35,949 nucleotides of DNA from Candidatus Zixiibacteriota bacterium (lineage in GTDB: Bacteria; Zixibacteria; MSB-5A5; GN15; PGXB01): the NCBI GenBank assembly GCA_900498245.1, contig LS998015.1:96430-132378 (forward strand), read 5' to 3'. The position numbers were made by a program, and so were the translations under genes. A model generated the notes under the pieces. It was not told where the DNA came from and did not search any database. It worked only from the letters and a program-made list of their open reading frames with translations. Shown piece after piece: positions 1 through 8,446 of this stretch; position 1 is the stretch's first letter, and each line of letters begins with the position of its first letter.

Positions 1-211
1 CGGTTTCCGCCAGGGTTCTGACCAAGGCGGAATCTCGGACGGATAAATTGGCATGAAGGAGTCTTCTGAGTTGCGAAATCGACAAATGAAATTCCGAATT
101 ACGCATTTGAAATCTGGGTTCCTTTGCTATAGGCTTGGTTTTACTCTGGCTACTTGCCGCACTTTTCTTAAATGCGGATAAGAGAACTCCCAAAAATCCC
201 CTCCTATCACG

Positions 212-459
212 ATGACTTATTCTTGATTTAGTGGGACCTTGGTGGAGGGATTCCTCTGACGGGAATGCGCCATATTTTGGCATCATATCGAGTGAGATTA
301 ATGAAATATGAGTAAATTGCGTCGCTGGGGCGGCGGATGAAATAGCGGATGATTTATTAAATTATGATCTCTCAAATGAGGCTAATTCAATTTTAACTCA
401 CTGTAAAGGAGGAAGTTATGGAACCATAGAGATGTCCCACTAAATCAAAAGTAGGACAT
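212..459. repeat. Inverted repeat pair around 194 bp, possible IS/MITE remnant
   Basis: Bases 212-238 and the reverse complement of 433-459 match at 22 of 27 positions by eye, with the shared core GATTTAGTGGGAC. The right copy is also a hairpin by itself: ATGTCCCAC (432-440) pairs with GTAGGACAT (451-459). Terminal inverted repeats around a short non-coding core suggest a miniature or decayed insertion element. No transposase fragment and no clear target-site duplication were seen. Confidence 0.4.
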
Positions 460-1368
460 GGCGCCCAAAAGTCAAGTGAATTTTTGGCTCCTTAGATCAG
501 ATTATATCAAATAAGAAGAGTAAATAAGTAGGAATTGATCACATATTCCCCAGTAATAGCAGCGCTTAAAGTTATCCCTTGGAAATGGTTTGTGGATCTG
601 GCAAAGTAATCAGGTTTTCTGAATCAGTCTTAAATAAAAAGAAGTTGTGCCGATAACAAAAAAGCCATATTTGCGTAAGTAATTAAGGAGGTTTCAATGA
701 AAGAAGGACGCTGATCATAGTTCCGCTTAAAGCCCCTGCCCTAATTTTTCGAGACAATCTGGCATGATAAATTGCAGCTGCATTGGATTGCAGATTGAAA
801 TCATCAATTTGGATAAGCTTCAAATTAGTTTTTGAATTACTGCAGGTCTTGCTCACTTCATGATCATATTTAATATTGAGGTCCCTAAGCCTAACATTCT
901 ATCATAATTAGACTGGATAAACTTCCATAAATCTACTCATGAAATGCCCGAAATTATTTTCGACTGCCGGGTCTACCACTTTTAAACAAGCATTGAATAC
1001 CAGAAAGATGTCTTACTGTGAAAGCCTTTAGTCTATATTTTCATTTATTGGATTGCCCGGCGATACCCACAACTCATTCAATACAGGTCCACGCCTTAAG
1101 ACAAACCGCAAACGAGTTTGGCTGAGTCAAAAGGATGGGCTTTACAATTCTTGAAACAATAATTTTAGCCAATATCCCCTAGGACATCCGGCGTGTTTCC
1201 GTAAGTGCATCTGAGTCAATAAATATGAAGAACATGTTAATTAAGGAATGCACATAGTATCGCTAAGCAATTATATTTAAATAATACGAAGACTTAAGCT
1301 TATTACCAAAATATGCCTAATATACGATTTTGGCTATATTGCATCATTACATGCACCTGCATTTATAG

Positions 1369-1397
1369 TTGACTTTCATTTTTTAATTAATTATTAT
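1369..1397 (+). promoter_or_regulatory. Sigma-70-like promoter of the MBL gene pair
   Basis: TTGACT at 1369-1374 is followed after exactly 17 bp by TATTAT at 1392-1397. The predicted start, near 1404, gives a leader of about 37 nt before the ATG at 1441. The surroundings are strongly AT-rich. This gene pair does not carry the repeated CTGnC/CTGTCA element found before other units. Confidence 0.5.
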
Positions 1398-1440
1398 TTT
1401 ATAAATTCATCATATATGGGAATTTGAAGGGTCATTATTC

Positions 1441-2949
1441 ATGACATTTCAGAATTTTCTCGAGGAATTTCGGGGTCTGTCCAGAATAATTTATTCCGAA
1501 GTATTGTGGAAACTTACTGACACTGAAATGAGAGTCGTGAGCAATTGCCGCCTGCTCATTAGTAAATTAGTGCAATATGATAGCAAATTTTACCAATTGG
1601 ATATCAAATGCGATGAAATTAAAAATATTTTGAATTGGTTGTTTATTGATGAAGGCGACTTTTCGCAATGGCCCGATTTGTTTGAAATAAAACTAGATCA
1701 CCCACGGCCGGATGAAACTCTTGATATATTATTCAATAATATTGACAATGAAATACTTCATCAAATTTGGCTGCGGAGCGCGGCTCCATCGGAACTTTAT
1801 GAAAGATTTAAGACTCTATCAGATGAAATATCAAGCCGGGAGAAAGTGCTCGAGGATGCTATATTAGCCGATGTGAATCAAGTATGTTGTTCGGATGACA
1901 CTATTTTTTTGATAGCAAAGGGCTGGAATTCGTGGACCCCCAGCTTTTTTAATGTTATAGGCGGCTGCTATGCTGTGATCCTGCCAAAAATCTGGGGTGG
2001 TTCTATGGGTGAACGGCGAAAGGCGGTTGTAATAGATCCGGGAATTAAATTTCTTGAAATTATTAGAAACGAATATGGTGTGACTGCCTCCGATATTTAC
2101 GCCGTGTTTGTAAGCCATTTCCATTCCGATCATATGGGAGGGCTTCTGGATTTTTTATCCCTACGAAATGTCTATTATTCCAAGGATCGCCTGGAGGAGA
2201 AATCGGCGAGTCTCTATTTAAGTCCGACATGCTATGATGTTTATTCAAAATTACGCCCGCCAATCAAGCCATACCCTATCAGGGACGGCAGTGAAGTGCG
2301 GGTATTTAGCAAGCAATATCAGCGATATGACAGCAAATACGAAGAAATAATTATTAAGTCCTTCAATACTTATCATGAGGAATTGATGGGTCTGACGAAT
2401 TCATTGGGCTTTATAATAGAAATTGCCATTTATAATCAGGAGATTCCAAACTGGTCAGAAAAAATATATTGGAGAAATTACAAGATTGCCGTAGTCGGTG
2501 ATACGGCATATGACAGGCGTCTTTTTAATCAAATAAAGGATGCGCAAGTTATTATTTTGCATATAGGGTCATTTCAATTGAAAGAAAGCGCATATAAAGG
2601 CAAACATCTATACATCCCCGGCCTGCGCGACCTCTTTCATGAATTTGCTGAATTCTATGAAAAGGCAAGAAAATCCGGTGTTCGGCTTGAACCAAAAGTA
2701 ATAATTATTTCAGAGATTGGGCTTGAGCACGCTGACAAGGATATAATTGTTGATAATTCCCCGCCATACACAGAGGACTATTTGGAGACCAATTTATCGA
2801 ATAACAAGTATTTGGGCATGATTTCGCAATTATTGGAGTTGGAATCCCGGGGCTGGGGGGTTGTATTCTTGGCGGACGAACGAATGAAGTTAATAATTGG
2901 GTCAGAAATACGGGTCAGGACCGGCGACAATGAAGTTTATTCGACCTAA
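1441..2949 (+). CDS. Metallo-beta-lactamase-fold hydrolase with N-terminal extension
   Basis: This is a 502-residue soluble protein. The first ~150 residues are helical and unrecognised, and an MBL domain fills the rest. The metal-binding set is complete by eye: motif HxHxDH (H226, H228, D230, H231, in SHFHSDHMGG), a motif-III histidine (H312 in NTYHEE), the GDT aspartate (D354) and a last histidine (H430 in EIGLEH). VVIDPG near residue 198 is the usual strand before motif I. This pattern fits hydrolytic MBL enzymes of the RNase Z/lactonase/phosphodiesterase type; the substrate cannot be read from the sequence. No signal peptide is seen. The Shine-Dalgarno GAAGGG precedes the ATG. The next gene starts 33 bp downstream and encodes a distant paralogue of the MBL domain with lost ligands, so the two products probably work together. 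The fold is near certain, the function unknown. Confidence 0.85.
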   Translation: MTFQNFLEEFRGLSRIIYSEVLWKLTDTEMRVVSNCRLLISKLVQYDSKFYQLDIKCDEIKNILNWLFIDEGDFSQWPDLFEIKLDHPRPDETLDILFNNIDNEILHQIWLRSAAPSELYERFKTLSDEISSREKVLEDAILADVNQVCCSDDTIFLIAKGWNSWTPSFFNVIGGCYAVILPKIWGGSMGERRKAVVIDPGIKFLEIIRNEYGVTASDIYAVFVSHFHSDHMGGLLDFLSLRNVYYSKDRLEEKSASLYLSPTCYDVYSKLRPPIKPYPIRDGSEVRVFSKQYQRYDSKYEEIIIKSFNTYHEELMGLTNSLGFIIEIAIYNQEIPNWSEKIYWRNYKIAVVGDTAYDRRLFNQIKDAQVIILHIGSFQLKESAYKGKHLYIPGLRDLFHEFAEFYEKARKSGVRLEPKVIIISEIGLEHADKDIIVDNSPPYTEDYLETNLSNNKYLGMISQLLELESRGWGVVFLADERMKLIIGSEIRVRTGDNEVYST

Positions 2950-2982
2950 CAAAATCCTTCATAGCATTATAGGAAGGCTCAT

Positions 2983-5160
2983 ATGACACTAAATAAGAAG
3001 GGAACCAAATTAACCCCGAAACCGAAATCCGCAGTTCTTAAAGAACTAGTAAAATCCCGAGATGATTTTTGGAATCTATATAATCGGCGCCATTGGGACG
3101 AGGCTCGCAAGCAAGCGGGATATGGGGTTTATTATTGTACTAGGCACGGTGTAACGGATCTTGTCAGCCATTTTATTGCCCTTATCTATTTCCTGGATTA
3201 TGATTATAATAATGCAGAAAAGCTATTGGCTTCGGTCGTCGACAACATGGACAAATCCATTCCTAAGGAGCTTCCCTATTTAAACGCTTATGAAGATTAT
3301 GCCTTAACGCTGCAATTGATGTTTTCTTACAGAAAGGCGGAGTCCGCGTATTATAATTTGCTGCAATTGTATGACAATAGTGGAATCACGCCCAAAATAA
3401 GGACATTTGTAAGAGCCGCCTCTTTATTTGAAGCAATTGAGGATGACTATAAATATTCTGAGATGATGAAAAGAGCAGAAAAGAGCGGATCGGCAAACGT
3501 CCTGTATTTACAAAACTCTCTTGTTAAGAAATGGCGCGAACTCCTTGTCATGAGTCAAGAGTCCGACAAGAGAGATCAATGGCTGACGGATATGGAACAA
3601 ATACTTCAAAAAATAACATCCCTGACGGCGGAGCCGGAAAAAGACGGCACATTAATGAATGACACCGGGGTCATGTGCTACCTAAAAGAGCAGTATTCTG
3701 AGAGTATTCAGTATTTTGATAAAGCTATTCAAATAAACGAATCGATAACTTATCCAACCATGAATAAAGGACTGGCCACATATCGGCAAGGATCTGATTT
3801 GCATTTGGAAAAGTTTGATGAAGCCAAAATGTTATTTGATAAGGCCAGAACTCTATTTCTTAAATCAAACGATATGGCGGGGGCGGAAAATGCAAATTTA
3901 TTTATGAATTTGTGTGAATTGAAGAATAAGGGACTGCAAAAGGCTGAAAAGATTGATGGATGCTTTTTGGAACTCCTGCTAGATTTGGTTGACACCTTTA
4001 ATCATGCGGAAAATTTCATTACCGGAAGACATATTCATAAGAGTAGATTTCAAGAGGGACTATTGAGAGAAACCGATAAAGGGCATCCCAAAAATGCCTT
4101 TTATGTCTTGAGTGGTTTGCATAGCTATGTTCCCACTTTCGGTGTAAAAAGGCTCCATCGTGGCGGGGGTTATTATTTAAGATGGCAAGGTTCCGGGATA
4201 GTAATTGATCCTGGATTTGGCTTTGTAAACAATTTTGCCGAAAGCGGACTTAGCCTTAAGGAAATTGACACAATTATTATCACTTCATCTCTTCTGGATC
4301 ATTCCTGCGAGCTTGAGAGTCTTCTTGCATTATTCACATATATGAGGGAATTACGATATGGCTCCGAGTCTGATAGGTTTATGATGGAGACATTTCTGAA
4401 AGATCGCATTCCTCCGGTAGATAAAAAGGTTCGGCTGATCTTAACTCCAGATGCGTTTGAAAAATATGGAGGCTTCATTAATAAGGCATATCATTCTATC
4501 ATTAAGGAAATAATTGAATTAAGCGATAAACAGGGAGAGTACGAAATTAAAGAATCCCTTCTCTGGAATCGCAGCTGCTCAATAAGACTTAAGCCATTCA
4601 AGGGAGTAATAAATACATATTCAAATATAGATAAGCCATTCGGATTTCTTTTGGAAATGTATCAGGAAGATAATGACAAACCTTTCAGATTAGGATATAC
4701 TTCGGATACACAATGGATTAATGAAATTGAGCGACACTTTGCCAATTGTGACCTATTGGTTGGAAACATCGGCCCCATTGAACCGATAGAATTTAAGTCG
4801 GCAGGTCAGAGAGATACCAAATTGAGCCCCAGCCATCTGGGGTTGTATGGCTGTTTTAGAGTAATGAAATTTGTCAGGCCCAGATTATTTCTGGTGGCGG
4901 AAGTTGGCAGGGAGCTGTACAAATTAAGAGGCAAATTGATGGGCTATTTCAACAGCGAAAAGTATCAAAATGGGGATACAGTCGGCAAAACAAGGGCCTT
5001 ATCTACAACGATGGGGATGATTATCAACCTTGACGATCTGACAGTGAAGGCAGAAGGACTTGATCAATTCAGTGAATTTGTGAAAGTCATTGAGGAATAT
5101 GATCCGTGCCAGAATAAATACCTTTACAGGTTGAAGAACGGCGCTGCAGGCCATTCATAA
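2983..5160 (+). CDS. TPR protein fused to a ligand-depleted MBL domain
   Basis: This is a 725-residue protein. Residues ~40-330 are helical TPR-like repeats, with a clear one around LMNDTGVMCYLKEQYSESI. Residues ~385-700 form an MBL fold related to the upstream gene. IDPG (D409), the loop TSSLLDHS in place of SHFHSDHM, SDT (D575) in place of GDT, and AEVGREL in place of SEIGLEH align well. The first two motif-I histidines are replaced (S435, L437), D439 and H440 remain, the motif-III histidine is S547 and the final histidine is L645. It therefore probably cannot hold a normal two-metal centre and may be a pseudoenzyme, scaffold or regulator of its neighbour; that role is inference. The Shine-Dalgarno AGGAAGG precedes the ATG, and the 33-bp gap implies one transcript. 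Confidence 0.8.
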   Translation: MTLNKKGTKLTPKPKSAVLKELVKSRDDFWNLYNRRHWDEARKQAGYGVYYCTRHGVTDLVSHFIALIYFLDYDYNNAEKLLASVVDNMDKSIPKELPYLNAYEDYALTLQLMFSYRKAESAYYNLLQLYDNSGITPKIRTFVRAASLFEAIEDDYKYSEMMKRAEKSGSANVLYLQNSLVKKWRELLVMSQESDKRDQWLTDMEQILQKITSLTAEPEKDGTLMNDTGVMCYLKEQYSESIQYFDKAIQINESITYPTMNKGLATYRQGSDLHLEKFDEAKMLFDKARTLFLKSNDMAGAENANLFMNLCELKNKGLQKAEKIDGCFLELLLDLVDTFNHAENFITGRHIHKSRFQEGLLRETDKGHPKNAFYVLSGLHSYVPTFGVKRLHRGGGYYLRWQGSGIVIDPGFGFVNNFAESGLSLKEIDTIIITSSLLDHSCELESLLALFTYMRELRYGSESDRFMMETFLKDRIPPVDKKVRLILTPDAFEKYGGFINKAYHSIIKEIIELSDKQGEYEIKESLLWNRSCSIRLKPFKGVINTYSNIDKPFGFLLEMYQEDNDKPFRLGYTSDTQWINEIERHFANCDLLVGNIGPIEPIEFKSAGQRDTKLSPSHLGLYGCFRVMKFVRPRLFLVAEVGRELYKLRGKLMGYFNSEKYQNGDTVGKTRALSTTMGMIINLDDLTVKAEGLDQFSEFVKVIEEYDPCQNKYLYRLKNGAAGHS

Positions 5161-5270
5161 TATTGAAGCGGAAAGATCATGAAATGCCAGGAGATCGGGA
5201 TTTTAAATTCCGGTTTATAGACTAATTATTGGATTGCCTACCCGTGATTTGCAGCATAAATGACTGATTG

Positions 5271-5293
5271 TTGGCTCAACTTACTCGAGCCAA
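5271..5293 (+). terminator. Weak stem-loop after the MBL gene pair
   Basis: TTGGCTC (5271-5277) pairs with GAGCCAA (5287-5293) across a 9-nt loop. It is followed by AATTAAC rather than a real T-run, so it is at best a weak terminator for the 1441-5160 unit. The rest of 5161-5426 shows no gene. Confidence 0.3.
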
Positions 5294-5426
5294 AATTAAC
5301 TCCCAAAGATTCTTATTCAGCAATCAAACCTATGGCTTTGAATCTTACATTCATCCGCTTATGCCTATGGATCACATAGTCTTACGTGATTGATGAGTGC
5401 TGTTGCTACCCGGTCTCCAAAAAATA

Positions 5427-5481
5427 TTAAAAAAATCCTGAAGTCAGACTGCCGTATTCTGTCAGGGGTGATGCTTATAAT
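5427..5481 (+). promoter_or_regulatory. CTGnC/CTGTCA promoter element, copy A
   Basis: CTGCC (5449-5453) and CTGTCA (5459-5464) lie 10 bp apart. A further CTG at 5438 continues the spacing at 11 bp. The box TATAAT (5476-5481) begins 11 nt after CTGTCA. No standard -35 hexamer is present at the right distance, so an activator bound to the repeats may replace it. The 44 bp at 5427-5470 differ from 7611-7654 at only one base. The predicted leader to the radical SAM start at 5608 is about 120 nt. Confidence 0.6.
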
Positions 5482-5607
5482 TAAATAATAGAAATTGGGT
5501 GAATTATCAAATTCGTCAAAGGCTACTTAGCATAACCGGATAAAGAATGAGCTCAAAAAGGCTACATGGCAAATGAAAGTTACAGTTAAGAAATGCTTTG
5601 GAGAAGT

Positions 5608-7032
5608 ATGTCAGCCCCAACTGAAGACAACTCTGATCTGAAAATCACTGAATACAAGGCCTCCCGATATAATCAATTGTTTCAACGAGACAAAGGCAAT
5701 TGGCTCGCATTCAATGCTCTTACGTGCGGCTTGGCGGAAATGAATTCAGATAACCATAGGCTATTTGCCATGTTTTTAGAAAAGACAGGATTAGGCGAAT
5801 TTGATATTGAAAAGGACTTCATTCTTCAATTACAGGCCGGAGGATTTATCGTCCCCAGGGAAATGGACGAAATTGAAGCTATTAGAGCTGGTCATTATCA
5901 GGCAAGGTTTGGTAGAAAGGACTTTTGCCTTACAATCATTCCCACTTTGGCCTGTAATTTTTCTTGCGATTATTGCTATGAACCGCGGTCCGTTCCAGTT
6001 CGTGATGTGCAATCACCTTTTATTATGCCCGAAGAAGTGTGTAATAATATTGGGGCATTGTGCGAAAAGAGAATAGCAGAGAATACTCACTTTCATGTAA
6101 CCTGGTATGGGGGAGAACCTCTTCTGGCAATGGACACCATTGAAAAATTAACTAATAAATTTAAATCCATGTGCAGTTCAAAAGGTTCAAGTTATTTTGC
6201 GTCAGTCATCACAAATGGATATTTACTCACTAAGGAATGCCTTAATATTCTTATATCTTCCGGGGTAGTATTTATACAGATAACAGTCGATGGACCTGAG
6301 CAAATTCACAATGAGCGAAGGCACTTAAAATCAGGAGCTCCCACATATCAGACAATTTTGCAGAACTTGGAAAACATAGAAGATGATTCTCCCTTGCTAG
6401 TTGCCGTCAGAATCAATATTGATAAGAGAAATTCCGAAGACATTTACTTATTATTGGAGGAGCTTAGGACGCGCGGACTCAATCATTGCAGAAATATAGT
6501 CATCTATTTGGGGCAAGTTATCCATAATTTGGAATCCTGTTCAAATGTCGCTTTTGAGTGTATGGCAGCCAATGAATTTGCGAGCTTTTCAGCGGAAATT
6601 TACAAAGAAATGATCAAATTGGGTTTTAAAATTCCCATTTATCCTCATGTAATGATGGGGTCATGCGCTGCGGTTGGGACAGGTGGAGCCGTAATAGAGC
6701 CGGACGGAACCATTCATAATTGTTGGAATGCGGTGGGAAATAAAAGCATGAGCGTCGGCCAACTTACAAGGAATGGAATAGAGTATAACCCTAATAGCGT
6801 CAAGTGGCTCGGCTGGAATGCATTTAGGGATGAGTGTCTAAATTGCAATATTCTGCCAATCTGTATGGGGGGATGTCCTTATAGGACGATCAAAAGGGAT
6901 GCTATCAGCGATGCAATGAATAATACATGTTCGATTTGGAAATACAATATGAAATCGCTTTTGGAAATCGCCAGGATGGCGCGTGAGAAGGGACTATTGA
7001 TTGTTCCTTGGGAGAAGATTAAGAAGCGGTAA
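5608..7032 (+). CDS. Radical SAM/SPASM peptide maturase
   Basis: This is a 474-residue radical SAM enzyme. The cluster motif CNFSCDYC (C116, C120, C123; CX3CX2C) binds the 4Fe-4S cluster that cleaves S-adenosylmethionine, and YGGEPL follows. The C-terminus has a full SPASM pattern: CX13GX4C, then CX2CX5CX3C (CLNCNILPICMGGC), then a last Cys in NTCSIW, which would hold two auxiliary clusters. The ~105 residues before the core resemble the peptide-recognition leader region of SPASM maturases. Such enzymes modify peptides or proteins, for example by thioether links or as anaerobic sulfatase activators; no sulfatase is nearby. I chose the ATG at 5608, which has GGAG 5 nt upstream, over the in-frame ATG at 5593, which lacks a good site. 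A 63-codon ORF follows at 7126 and is the likely substrate candidate. Confidence 0.9.
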   Translation: MSAPTEDNSDLKITEYKASRYNQLFQRDKGNWLAFNALTCGLAEMNSDNHRLFAMFLEKTGLGEFDIEKDFILQLQAGGFIVPREMDEIEAIRAGHYQARFGRKDFCLTIIPTLACNFSCDYCYEPRSVPVRDVQSPFIMPEEVCNNIGALCEKRIAENTHFHVTWYGGEPLLAMDTIEKLTNKFKSMCSSKGSSYFASVITNGYLLTKECLNILISSGVVFIQITVDGPEQIHNERRHLKSGAPTYQTILQNLENIEDDSPLLVAVRINIDKRNSEDIYLLLEELRTRGLNHCRNIVIYLGQVIHNLESCSNVAFECMAANEFASFSAEIYKEMIKLGFKIPIYPHVMMGSCAAVGTGGAVIEPDGTIHNCWNAVGNKSMSVGQLTRNGIEYNPNSVKWLGWNAFRDECLNCNILPICMGGCPYRTIKRDAISDAMNNTCSIWKYNMKSLLEIARMAREKGLLIVPWEKIKKR

Positions 7033-7083
7033 TTAGGGTTGCCTTCACAGGAATTTAAATGAAATATTTTAAGAGATTTTAAA

Positions 7084-7118
7084 CCTTTCTTTTACGCCAA
7101 AATGCTCTAGAAAGGAGG
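7084..7118 (+). promoter_or_regulatory. Stem partly covering the ribosome site of the 63-aa ORF
   Basis: CCTTTCT (7084-7090) can pair with AGAAAGG (7109-7115), which includes the first half of the Shine-Dalgarno AAAGGAGG at 7111-7118. The loop is 18 nt. It could temper translation of the small ORF, but a 7-bp stem in AT-rich DNA may be chance. Confidence 0.25.
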
Positions 7119-7125
7119 TATAACT

Positions 7126-7317
7126 ATGACTTGGATAGTTGAGCCAAATGCTATCGTCGCGGGATATCAGAGCGTATCGTGTTGGGTCCCATTTATATTG
7201 GTGTGCGATGGGACGCTAGCTTCATATGTTGGGCTTGCTGTAGCCGCAATAAAACACTGCGTTGATTCCGGCACACTTACTATTGACTTCGTTTTCCATA
7301 TGGGCAAGGAGAGTTGA
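7126..7317 (+). CDS. Small peptide, candidate radical SAM substrate
   Basis: This is a 63-residue ORF with a near-perfect Shine-Dalgarno (AAAGGAGG) 7 nt before ATG, 93 bp after the radical SAM/SPASM gene and followed by an intrinsic terminator. The product is neutral to acidic and hydrophobic in the middle. It has three cysteines (C19, C27, C45) and many small residues (Ala, Gly, Ser, Val), but no cleavable signal peptide pattern. I do not recognise the family. Its position, ribosome site and terminator argue that it is a real gene. That it is a RiPP precursor modified at Cys or neighbouring residues is inference from gene order alone; no clear double-glycine leader boundary is seen. A short protein unrelated to the maturase remains possible. 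Confidence 0.5.
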   Translation: MTWIVEPNAIVAGYQSVSCWVPFILVCDGTLASYVGLAVAAIKHCVDSGTLTIDFVFHMGKES

Positions 7318-7427
7318 ATTGTCGCTTATTTCAGGCATTCCAAATTGCCGGTTTTTAGGGTTGAATTTGCAGCGGCAATAAATATTTACTATCGCGCCCC
7401 CGTCATTTTGAACATGGATACATGTTT

Positions 7428-7463
7428 GAAGGGCAGGATTTTAGCCTGCCCTTCGTATTTTTT
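7428..7463 (+). terminator. Intrinsic terminator after the radical SAM locus
   Basis: GAAGGGCAGG (7428-7437) pairs perfectly with CCTGCCCTTC (7445-7454) around a 7-nt loop, followed by GTATTTTTT. It closes the 5608-7317 transcript. The same GGGCAGG/CCTGCCC stem recurs at 14042. The surrounding 7318-7610 has no supported gene. Confidence 0.85.
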
Positions 7464-7610
7464 AATAAAGATCAACAGTTTCAAATTCTCCCTCAGATTT
7501 TGTTCCGGATTTGAAAATAATTGGCGTCTCCATAATTATATGAAATACAACTAATTATGGTATTTTTGAACTCTTATTGGTGGTCTATTGCTTTAAAAAT
7601 ATTTAGAGAT

Positions 7611-7665
7611 TTAAAAAAATCCTGAAGTCAGACTGCCGCATTCTGTCAGGGGTGGATCTTATATT
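7611..7665 (+). promoter_or_regulatory. CTGnC/CTGTCA promoter element, copy B
   Basis: This copy is nearly identical to copy A. CTGCC (7633-7637) and CTGTCA (7643-7648) lie 10 bp apart, and TATATT (7660-7665) starts 11 nt after CTGTCA. The upstream A-tract and CCTG are also the same. The gene at 7739 begins 73 bp after the -10 box. Confidence 0.6.
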
Positions 7666-7738
7666 TTTTAAGGCATAAAGGGCCATTGGAGCCTTATTGC
7701 ATATTTGCAAATAAGTGAGTTGATAAAAAAGGATTAAT

Positions 7739-8437
7739 ATGACCATTTCCCAAAAATGCCTATTTCCTATTTTCAGCCTGCTACTAACAATGATTATTTG
7801 GAATTGCGGCCGAGTTCCCAAGGAAGTGGTTGAATTATCTTATGCCTCTGGGCAAGACTTGGCAGCAATAAATTCCTCTTATGTTAATGCAATTCATACT
7901 TTATATGACCAATTGCGTCAACAGCGTCTTGATTACTTGGATAATCAATGGACGCCTGCCTTCGTGGCCTTATGGGTCAGGAAAGGCAAATTAATTGAAA
8001 TTGCCAAAGGAGAGTTAATCTGGCTGGAAGATGAAGCCGAATTTGCCGCACCGCAGCCTGATCACGGTAGTAAGGAGCTTTTGGAAAGCGTCCAGAAATG
8101 GGGTGAAGAAGCAATTTACGAGATTGAGGCGAAGAGAGACTCTCTTTTAAACCCTTTGGATCAGGAAGAAAAGCAGCTCCTTAGTGAAATTAATCAGGCT
8201 TTTGAACAACTTATTCGCGCCAATGCCACAATCACTGCCCATTTGAATAGCCTCAGAAAAGTCCAGGAGGTTCAGGATAGTGCTCTAGCAGCCCTGAATA
8301 TTAGTGACTTAAGGGACAAAATAAATCTTGCTTTGGAATCAGCCTCATCACGAGCATCAGAAGCACTTGTAAAGATCAGAGAAGCTGATGAAAAAGCCAT
8401 AAACATTAAGGGGAAATTGAAATCGGTTATTAAATAA
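7739..8437 (+). CDS. Possible lipoprotein, coiled-coil, unknown function
   Basis: This is a 232-residue protein. Residues 1-22 form a hydrophobic N-terminal segment ending IIWNC (C23), a poor but possible lipobox, so it is either a lipoprotein or a secreted or anchored protein. The remainder is strongly helical and charged, with heptad-like stretches from ~115 to 230 rich in E, K, A and L, suggesting an elongated periplasmic coiled coil. I recognise no family. The site AAGGA stands 6 nt before ATG. It is the first gene behind copy B of the repeated promoter element, and the next gene starts 9 bp after its stop, so the two are co-transcribed. It might bridge the envelope or be a partner of the membrane protein encoded downstream; this is inference only. 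Confidence 0.75.
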   Translation: MTISQKCLFPIFSLLLTMIIWNCGRVPKEVVELSYASGQDLAAINSSYVNAIHTLYDQLRQQRLDYLDNQWTPAFVALWVRKGKLIEIAKGELIWLEDEAEFAAPQPDHGSKELLESVQKWGEEAIYEIEAKRDSLLNPLDQEEKQLLSEINQAFEQLIRANATITAHLNSLRKVQEVQDSALAALNISDLRDKINLALESASSRASEALVKIREADEKAINIKGKLKSVIK

Positions 8438-8446
8438 AGGATCGGT

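Larger units (their letters stand above)
1..1440. other. Long gene-poor region
   Basis: No convincing gene is seen. The first bases could be the end of an upstream gene: one frame reads to a TGA near base 57 and another to a TAA near base 46, but neither is recognisable. Two strong Shine-Dalgarno/ATG signals occur at about 405-420 and 686-699, and both run into a stop after 3 and 5 codons, so they look like gene starts that have decayed or tiny leaders. An inverted-repeat pair lies at 212-459. The last 180 bases are very AT-rich and hold the promoter of the first gene. Confidence 0.6.

Noticed and set aside
7345-7554. 69-residue ORF downstream of the small peptide
   Set aside because: It runs straight through the intrinsic terminator at 7428-7463, starts at a non-ATG codon without a ribosome site, and has no recognisable content.
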